Source: Nitrospinaceae bacterium | Lineage (GTDB): Bacteria > Nitrospinota > Nitrospinia > Nitrospinales > VA-1 | NCBI GenBank assembly: GCA_012961055.1 | Contig: DUAA01000229.1 | Coordinates: 1 to 11,703, forward strand | Direction of reading: 5' to 3' | DNA length: 11,703 nt | Shown here: positions 7,819-11,703 of the stretch, piece after piece | How positions within the stretch are numbered: the stretch's first letter is position 1 | Layout of the letters: every line of letters begins with the position of its first letter | The notes under the pieces: generated by a model | The model's database searches: none | Told to the model about the DNA's origin: nothing | Seen by the model: the letters and a program-made list of their open reading frames with translations, nothing else | Program-made: the position numbers and the translations under genes

Positions 7819-7835
7819 ACTGGCGGCTCGCCAGT
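7819..7835. other. Perfect 7-bp stem-loop at the end of the PuuD-like gene
   Basis: ACTGGCG (7819-7825) and CGCCAGT (7829-7835) pair with a three-base loop and touch the first base of the stop codon of the minus-strand gene. No T run follows on either strand, so it may be a transcript-end stabiliser rather than a terminator. Confidence 0.4.
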
Positions 7836-8299
7836 TAGAACATTATGCCGCCGTGATTAGCGGCTATCATTCCGATCAACATGGGTATGGAAAGCCATGC
7901 GTTGGTTCGGCTGGCCAGGAAAGCGGATCTTTTAGCTTTTGCCAGGGCATCGCCTTCCAATTCCCCTGCGATGATTTTTTTCTGGTTGGGCCAAATGATA
8001 AACCAGACATTGCCGGCCATGATGATGCCGAGCAACATACTGATCATGATCTCACCACTAGGAATTCCTTGAACGATTCCTCGTCCGGCCATGTAATAGG
8101 CGATGCCGGTGATGACTGTCCACAACGCCGCGTGCCGAAACAAGAATAGAGCACGGGGAAGAATTATCTGTGTATATTGTTTGGCGGCACCCTCTTCAAC
8201 CATTTTAGGCATGGATTGCACCTGAACCAGATTGAAGAAATACAGCAACCCGATCCATAAAATTCCGATAATCACATGAAAAAATTCAAATACCCACAT
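7835..8299 (-). CDS. PuuD-like (urate oxidase N-terminal domain type) membrane protein
   Basis: This 154-residue protein has four predicted helices: about 5-24 (FFHVIIGILWIGLLYFFNL), 52-72, 83-103 (ending in WFIIWPNQKK) and 135-150. It has His8 in TM1, His56 at the start of TM2, the motif SRTN (130-133) before TM4 and a near-terminal His149. The sequence order HxxxGILWIGLLYFFN, WPNQKK, SRxNxxLSIPML and NHGG fits the integral-membrane domain of the PuuD urate hydroxylase family. Known PuuD enzymes carry a C-terminal cytochrome c domain; this protein stops after the membrane part, so urate hydroxylation should not be assumed. Bound haem is plausible from the histidines but is inference. GAGAGGA lies about eight bases before ATG 8299. 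It appears monocistronic, with a terminator at 7716-7737. Confidence 0.75.
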   Translation of the reverse strand: MWVFEFFHVIIGILWIGLLYFFNLVQVQSMPKMVEEGAAKQYTQIILPRALFLFRHAALWTVITGIAYYMAGRGIVQGIPSGEIMISMLLGIIMAGNVWFIIWPNQKKIIAGELEGDALAKAKRSAFLASRTNAWLSIPMLIGMIAANHGGIMF

Positions 8300-8414
8300 T
8301 TGGTTTTCCTCTCAATATAGTGGTTTGTATTTATGAGACAAGAGTAAAAAATTTTGTTTTTATTAAGGAAATCAGGCGCAGTCTTTACTCCTAACCCGGC
8401 CATCATACGATGGG

Positions 8415-8441
8415 AAATATTGGAACAAAGATTCAATATTT
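8415..8441. other. AT-rich perfect 8-bp stem between two minus-strand units
   Basis: AAATATTG (8415-8422) and CAATATTT (8434-8441) form a perfect stem with an 11-base loop, in the 204-base gap between the coiled-coil gene (stop at 8504) and the PuuD-like gene (start at 8299). It lacks G+C pairs and a T run on the minus strand, so it is a poor intrinsic terminator; an operator role is equally possible. Nothing else was recognised in this gap apart from the ribosome site of the downstream gene. Confidence 0.3.
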
Positions 8442-8503
8442 CTTTAATTTAGCCCAATGTTAGCAGAATTTGCCTTAATATTCCATTCCCGTTGCTGGGC
8501 ACT

Positions 8504-8815
8504 TCAAATACGGATCTTTATTAGAAGCAGGGTCAGGAAACATAAAATCAGGGCAATAGTTAGGTTTTTTAGAGAAAAGATGTTGATTTCCTCGGGAACT
8601 GCAGGAGCACTCCCCAATTCGGTGATCCTTTTTTTTAATTGGCAATTCTTCTGTTCTAGGTCATCTTTTTCAGCCTTGAGTTTATCGATCTGGTCTCGGA
8701 GGTGCAAACGTTCTACTTTTAGGGCTTTGGATTTTTCGATTTCCCTTTGCAGAGTTTCTTCTGGACCCAAGGTCAGACCCTCATCTTCTCGTGGTTCTTC
8801 CCAATGTTCGTTCAT
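8504..8815 (-). CDS. Tail-anchored coiled-coil protein, function unknown
   Basis: This 103-residue protein has an acidic N-terminus (NEHWEEPREDEGLTLGPEE), a highly charged heptad-like coiled coil at about 20-67 (KAEKDDLEQKNCQLKKRI), a short Pro/Ala linker and a single C-terminal hydrophobic helix at about 84-98 (TIALILCFLTLLLI) ending in KIRI. This predicts a C-tail-anchored inner-membrane protein with a cytoplasmic coiled coil. Its ATG directly abuts the TGA of the aldo/keto reductase gene (TGAATG), so it is probably translated by reinitiation as the last gene of a three-gene operon. No family is recognised, and a role in scaffolding or oligomerisation would be a guess. Confidence 0.75.
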   Translation of the reverse strand: MNEHWEEPREDEGLTLGPEETLQREIEKSKALKVERLHLRDQIDKLKAEKDDLEQKNCQLKKRITELGSAPAVPEEINIFSLKNLTIALILCFLTLLLIKIRI

Positions 8816-9763
8816 TCAATGTTCCTTTTTGACCACAGAAAACTGGTCGCTGGCTGTAGTTAAGCGTTGCAACTGACCGGGACTCAATTTCAATTCTGCG
8901 GATTTTGCAAACTCTGAAACTTGTTCCTTCTTTCTGGTGCCAACGATAGCCGTAAAAATATTTTCTCGGGCTAGCACCCAGGCTAAGGCGACCTCCACGG
9001 GTTTGCGACCTAGTTCTTTGGCTATATTACGTACGATTTCCCAGACCTTTTTTGCATGAGGATAGATTGCGCTTTGATACAAAAAATGTCCTTGCCGAGT
9101 GGGCATTTTCAAGTCTTCCAGACTCATAGGTTTTGCCAACAGTCCTTGGGCTGTGGGAGAAAAAGCCATGTAGGGGATGCTAGCATTTTTACATTGGTTG
9201 AGGGTGTCTCCCTCGTAGGCACGGTCTAACAAGCTATATGGAACCTCGTTCATGGAAAATATTTTGAGATCGTTTCCAAAGAGTGTTAAATCTCGCGATT
9301 TAAAATTGGAAAGTCCGACCTTGGTGGCTTTTCCATTTTTTTTGAGTGTGTTCATAATCTCTGCGAGTCGGCTGCTTTGATCACGATTATTGAAATAATT
9401 TCCTGGCCAGTGAATTAAATATAGGTCAACATAATCCCGCCCCAGAGCCATTAGAGAGCAATCAAGGCAGCGTTGATAGGCTTTGAGAGTCAACTCCGCA
9501 TCTGGCCAGATTTTGGAGATGATGATAGCTGAATCTTTATGCGAGCCGAGGGCTTTGCCCAGCCTGCGTTCTGACTCCCCGTCACCATAGCCTTCAGCGG
9601 TATCAAAAGCGGTGATGCCGTGGTCAAGTGCGGTGCGTACCACTCTGTCTGCGTCTTTGGGAGAACAAATATCCCCCCATCCGCCACTGGGTGCGATTTG
9701 CCAGCACCCAAGAGTAATTCGACTCCAATCCTTCTCGATACCATTTAACCGCTTATAAATCAT
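8816..9763 (-). CDS. Aldo/keto reductase family oxidoreductase
   Basis: This 315-residue (beta/alpha)8-barrel enzyme should reduce carbonyl compounds with NAD(P)H in the cytoplasm. The full catalytic tetrad is visible: Asp54 and Tyr59 in FDTAEGYGDGESE, Lys84 in IISKIWPD and His118 in DLYLIHWP. Further family landmarks are LGxxxxQIAPSGGWGD (19-31), VGLSNF (about 168-173), SPTAQGLL (about 207-214) and the C-terminal cofactor-binding part AIVGTRKKEQVSE (about 272-284). Length is normal for the family. The GGWG-containing loop resembles YhdN/IolS-like reductases, but the substrate cannot be told. Its start overlaps the upstream gene stop by four bases (ATGA), and its stop abuts the coiled-coil gene, so all three are co-transcribed from the promoter near 10102-10136. 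Confidence 0.93.
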   Translation of the reverse strand: MIYKRLNGIEKDWSRITLGCWQIAPSGGWGDICSPKDADRVVRTALDHGITAFDTAEGYGDGESERRLGKALGSHKDSAIIISKIWPDAELTLKAYQRCLDCSLMALGRDYVDLYLIHWPGNYFNNRDQSSRLAEIMNTLKKNGKATKVGLSNFKSRDLTLFGNDLKIFSMNEVPYSLLDRAYEGDTLNQCKNASIPYMAFSPTAQGLLAKPMSLEDLKMPTRQGHFLYQSAIYPHAKKVWEIVRNIAKELGRKPVEVALAWVLARENIFTAIVGTRKKEQVSEFAKSAELKLSPGQLQRLTTASDQFSVVKKEH

Positions 9764-10068
9764 ACCCGCCGCCTGCAGGGTATGATGCGTGTTTGAATTC
9801 CTTCATTTGCATCAACGGAAGTGGGTGTTTCCCAGTGCTCAAGGTTGAAAAATATTTTTCGGGCTTGCCAGAGTTTCCAGGTAACGGTCAGAGCAGAGAT
9901 CCCAATCAGCAGGATGACTGCTGCGATGAAGTAAGCAATCAGTGCAGGGTAAGAAAAAATTAGAATGGCCAAAAAAAATAGAATTCCTCCAAAAAATAAA
10001 GTCCCGAATGTCAGAGTTTTGTGACCTTGGGAAAAAAATCTATCTGAAAAAGGATTGTTATAAGTCAT
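9760..10068 (-). CDS. Small two-helix membrane protein, function unknown
   Basis: This 102-residue protein has a polar N-terminus (TYNNPFSDRFFSQGHK), two hydrophobic helices at about 20-40 (LTFGTLFFGGILFFLAILIF) and 43-64 joined by a Ser-Tyr-Pro turn, and a cytoplasmic-type tail ending in CRRRV. I chose ATG 10068 because GAAAGG lies six bases upstream. An in-frame ATG at 10128 lies within the promoter spacer, upstream of any start of transcription from it, so the longer form is unlikely. It is the first gene of the operon and overlaps the reductase start by four bases. No family is recognised; no catalytic motif is visible. Confidence 0.75.
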   Translation of the reverse strand: MTYNNPFSDRFFSQGHKTLTFGTLFFGGILFFLAILIFSYPALIAYFIAAVILLIGISALTVTWKLWQARKIFFNLEHWETPTSVDANEGIQTRIIPCRRRV

Positions 10069-10101
10069 CACAAACCTTTCTGTGAAAAAGTTTCTAAACA
10101 C

Positions 10102-10136
10102 ATTATATACATAAAATCCAATATACACCTTGTCAA
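10102..10136 (-). promoter_or_regulatory. Strong sigma70-type promoter for the reductase operon
   Basis: On the minus strand a consensus TTGACA (10131-10136) is followed after 17 bases by TATGTA (10108-10113), overlapping a perfect TATAAT (10102-10107) at a 23-base spacing. Transcription would start about 25-35 bases before ATG 10068. The perfect hexamers make this the best promoter in the window; which -10 is used is unclear. Confidence 0.65.
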
Positions 10137-10305
10137 TCCCCTACTGGTGTTGGAACAATGAGCCAGGGGTATACTTGCTAGTAAAGAGTTGCCTTGGTTT
10201 GGTGAGCTATTGCCCATTTTTCCCCTGACCACAAGGAGGGCTCTGCATAGCCAGAGACGAGAATAAAAGGGAAATTCCTCGTTTCTTCACACGAAGACTT
10301 CTTTC

Positions 10306-10941
10306 TTAAAGGGTGGCTTGCATTGTTTTTACGCATCGGATTATTTTTTTAAAGTCTTTTTTCTGTTGGGTGAGGCGGCGTTTCCAGTTTGTGACTCTGG
10401 GGCTGGGGTGATAGAGAGGGAAAAGTGTAAACCCTGATGTTGGTAGTGGTTGTGCGACATTCTGGTTTAATTGGAAACGGGAGCCTAAGATTTTGTTCAA
10501 GGACTGAAGGGCAACGGTGCCGAGCGTGACCACTATTTTGGGTTTGATGATGTCAAGGGTAGCTTTTAAAAATGCCGCACAGTTTTTAATTTCTACTGTA
10601 TTTGGTCTGCGGTTGTTACCGTCCTCAAGCGGGTTACACAAGACGGCGTTGGTGATGAAAACTTCTGAACGGGTCAAACTGATGTGATTCAGCAGAGTTT
10701 CAAAATTCTTACCTGACCGATCACCATGCAAAGGGACCCATGTTCGCCCTGCGCCAAATCTTCCGGGAGCTTCTGCCACAAAAACGATTTGAGCATTTAA
10801 TGATCCGTTTGCGGCACTCAAGACAGCAGGTTGATCTGCAAGACGGGGGCACATACGGCAGACTGCCGCTTTTTTTTCTAGCCTGCGAAACGATTTGGTT
10901 TTGTCTGTTGGCAAATTTTTATCAAGGTTGACCTTTTTCAT
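10306..10941 (-). CDS. Uracil-DNA glycosylase superfamily protein, probable 4Fe-4S
   Basis: This 211-residue protein should remove uracil or another damaged base from DNA as the first step of base-excision repair. Four cysteines (Cys28 and Cys31 in CRMC, Cys102 in NAVLCNP, Cys121 in IKNC) have the arrangement of the iron-sulphur cluster of family 4 glycosylases. Motif 1 is VAEAPG (55-60) followed by RFGAGRT and later HGDRSG. The NAVLCNP and NRRPN (110-114) stretches, VVTLGTVAL (137-145) and motif 2 YHPSPR (177-182) are also family-like. The EAPG part is as in family 4, whereas G-A-x-R-T...GD recalls family 5 (UDGb), so the subfamily is uncertain. I start at ATG 10941 because GGAGGAA lies seven bases upstream, although an in-frame ATG occurs at 10995. 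Its first 20 bases overlap the 41-codon gene upstream, indicating coupling. Confidence 0.85.
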   Translation of the reverse strand: MKKVNLDKNLPTDKTKSFRRLEKKAAVCRMCPRLADQPAVLSAANGSLNAQIVFVAEAPGRFGAGRTWVPLHGDRSGKNFETLLNHISLTRSEVFITNAVLCNPLEDGNNRRPNTVEIKNCAAFLKATLDIIKPKIVVTLGTVALQSLNKILGSRFQLNQNVAQPLPTSGFTLFPLYHPSPRVTNWKRRLTQQKKDFKKIIRCVKTMQATL

Positions 10942-11047
10942 CGCCTGATTCCTCCAGGTCGTCATTTTCTTCATCACTAGTTCGACAAATAACAAAGAAG
11001 CCTATGATGAGAAGGACGCTGGCAACCAAGGTAAGCAGTATATCCAT
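10922..11047 (-). CDS. 41-residue single-helix membrane microprotein
   Basis: ATG 11047 to TGA 10922 encodes 41 residues: a hydrophobic helix at about 2-21 (DILLTLVASVLLIIGFFVIC) followed by an acidic soluble tail (RTSDEENDDLEESGDEKGQP). It fits exactly between the HemJ-like gene (seven-base gap) and the glycosylase (20-base overlap, with the glycosylase ribosome site inside it), filling a space that would otherwise be empty in a tight operon. The architecture resembles small subunits such as CcmD or CcoQ of membrane complexes, but there is no sequence evidence for either. No strong Shine-Dalgarno is present; coupling to the upstream stop is likely. It could still be a chance frame. Confidence 0.6.
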   Translation of the reverse strand: MDILLTLVASVLLIIGFFVICRTSDEENDDLEESGDEKGQP

Positions 11048-11054
11048 GGCAGTA

Positions 11055-11462
11055 TCAGAAAGGTTTGACGGTAGCGAGGTATATCATCCACGCACCAACA
11101 ATGAAAATGGCGATATGCACCATCATCGCGTATTTTTTTGGCAAAGCATCTTCTTTAATTTGCTTACCGTTTTGAATGCCGAGCATAATTAAAACAACCA
11201 GCAGACCTAGCTTCCAGTAAATCCACTGAAACTCTGAAAAAACTCCCGTCTTGACGGCAAGCACCATTCCTGAAATTAGAGTCACTCCCAAAATGGGATA
11301 ATAGATAAATTTATGGATACGATTCTGGGTTTTCCTGAGACCCTCTGCTTCTTCAGCCGTCTTCAGGCGTAGGCGAAGAACAACAGAAAGAGATTGAACA
11401 AACAAGGTTCCAATAACCAGACACATGGAAACCATGTGCAGAGTGAGAAAGAAATTTTTCAT
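11055..11462 (-). CDS. HemJ/CopD-like four-helix membrane protein
   Basis: This 135-residue protein has four predicted helices: about 4-26, 50-70 (KFIYYPILGVTLISGMVLAV), 78-96 (FQWIYWKLGLLVVLIML) and 112-131. His9 in TM1, His50 before TM2, Lys84 in TM3 (YWKLG) and His116 in TM4 are placed as in the HemJ / CopD / DUF2269 type group of haem- or copper-associated four-helix proteins. HemJ proteins conserve a histidine in helix 1 and a lysine in helix 3. It lacks enough of the HemJ signature for a firm protoporphyrinogen oxidase call. AGAGG lies about nine bases before ATG 11462. It is 28 bases from the upstream membrane gene and seven from the microprotein, so it belongs to the same operon. Confidence 0.7.
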   Translation of the reverse strand: MKNFFLTLHMVSMCLVIGTLFVQSLSVVLRLRLKTAEEAEGLRKTQNRIHKFIYYPILGVTLISGMVLAVKTGVFSEFQWIYWKLGLLVVLIMLGIQNGKQIKEDALPKKYAMMVHIAIFIVGAWMIYLATVKPF

Positions 11463-11490
11463 TTAAGAGTGCCTCTATCAACAAATTGAG

Positions 11491-11703
11491 TTATGAATTA
11501 TCGAGTGTGGAATACGGTTCTGTAATCCAATAGGTGCGGCTGGAAACGATCAAGGCCATCCCTATTCCACAATAAATTGCAGCAACTACTACATATCCGC
11601 CCAGATACTCATTGTAGGAGCGCAAAAGAACTCCCAGGCCCATCATCATCGGGATCAAAAAATAAAATGGTTTAGCAAACAAATGATGGATATGGACAGG
11701 GCC
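11491..11703 (-). CDS. C-terminal end of an unidentified membrane protein (partial)
   Basis: The minus-strand frame is open to the right window edge without an obligatory start, so the gene is cut at its 5' end; 70 residues are visible. It begins GPVHIHHLFAKPFYF and has two helices (about FYFLIPMMMGLGVLL and YVVVAAIYCGIGMALIV), ending in SSRTYWITEPYSTLDNS. The HIHH cluster just before the first helix may bind metal or haem. It ends 28 bases before the HemJ-like gene and is probably the upstream gene of that operon. No family is recognised from this fragment. Confidence 0.65.
   Translation of the reverse strand, partial: GPVHIHHLFAKPFYFLIPMMMGLGVLLRSYNEYLGGYVVVAAIYCGIGMALIVSSRTYWITEPYSTLDNS

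Larger units (their letters stand above)
7513..7834. other. Convergent intergenic region with several hairpins, no gene seen
   Basis: No plausible coding frame was found in these 322 bases between two convergent genes. Perfect or near-perfect inverted repeats are CACTGG/CCAGTG (7514-7533), ATCGC/GCGAT (7538-7555, followed by an A run), CCCAC/GTGGG (7597-7610), TTGTAAA/TTTACAA (7696-7717), the terminator at 7716-7737, and stems at 7758-7779 and 7819-7835. This is more structure than two back-to-back terminators need, but nothing matches an RNA family I recognise. Confidence 0.5.

Noticed and set aside
7814..8149. Plus-strand 111-codon frame
   Set aside because: It is antisense to the PuuD-like gene, whose translation shows clear helices and family motifs; the plus frame shows none.
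8457..8876. Plus-strand 139-codon frame
   Set aside because: It is antisense to the coiled-coil gene and the end of the reductase; its Cys/Ser/Arg-rich sequence looks like a shadow frame.
10220..10231. Twelve-base match TTCCCCTGACCA to the reverse complement of 7766-7777, as a dispersed repeat
   Set aside because: Matches of this length are expected by chance several times in a window of this size, and the flanks do not align.
10240..10297. Small stems CTCTG/CAGAG and TCTTC/GAAGA as a terminator after the glycosylase gene
   Set aside because: Stems are only five bases and no T run follows on the minus strand, so an intrinsic terminator is not supported.
10942..10995. Longer glycosylase from ATG 10995
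   Set aside because: ATG 10941 has a strong GGAGGAA at proper spacing; the extra 18 residues overlap most of the 41-codon gene and show no family feature.
1..11703. CRISPR array, phage, transposon, toxin-antitoxin or defence genes
   Set aside because: No regularly spaced DNA repeats, integrase, transposase or recognised defence domain was found on either strand.

Overview
The window (about 11.7 kb, moderate G+C) looks like chromosomal DNA of a Gram-negative (two-membrane) bacterium. The evidence is an AsmA-like envelope protein, a MacA-type periplasmic adaptor with MacB-type permeases, and several small inner-membrane proteins. Coding is dense, with operon-style overlaps (ATGA, TGAATG). No rRNA, tRNA, IS element, phage gene or CRISPR array was seen. 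The lineage cannot be fixed from sequence alone; a marine Nitrospinota- or Deltaproteobacteria-like origin is only an impression.

Layout. (1) 1-2831, minus: the N-terminal 943 codons of a large AsmA-like protein that runs off the left edge, with four tandem repeats of about 113 residues. (2) 2832-3042: a divergent control region with an imperfect hairpin and a possible promoter in each direction. (3) 3043-7512, plus: a four-gene export operon of periplasmic adaptor, ABC ATPase and two consecutive MacB/FtsX-type permeases. The permeases are collinear and both 404 residues long once the first is started at its Shine-Dalgarno-supported ATG at 5072. (4) 7513-7834: a hairpin-rich convergent intergenic region with a good minus-strand intrinsic terminator. 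(5) 7835-8299, minus: a four-helix membrane protein resembling the membrane domain of PuuD urate hydroxylase. (6) 10136 to 8504, minus: a promoter followed by a tightly coupled operon of a two-helix membrane protein, an aldo/keto reductase and a tail-anchored coiled-coil protein. (7) 11703 to 10306, minus: the end of an unidentified membrane protein, a HemJ/CopD-like four-helix protein, a 41-codon membrane microprotein, and a uracil-DNA glycosylase superfamily protein with four candidate Fe-S cysteines.

How they work together. The adaptor, ATPase and two permeases should form one inner-membrane, MacAB-like complex in which the usual ATPase-permease fusion is split and the permease is probably a heterodimer. 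No outer-membrane channel is encoded nearby. The divergent AsmA-like protein, from a family tied to outer-membrane lipid traffic, may act in the same envelope process, but that is inference. The minus-strand genes on the right show no obvious common pathway. Points most worth a second look are the repeated AsmA-like architecture, the paired permeases, the overlapping 41-codon gene, the mixed active-site motif of the glycosylase, and two separate small four-helix proteins with histidine patterns typical of haem-associated families.
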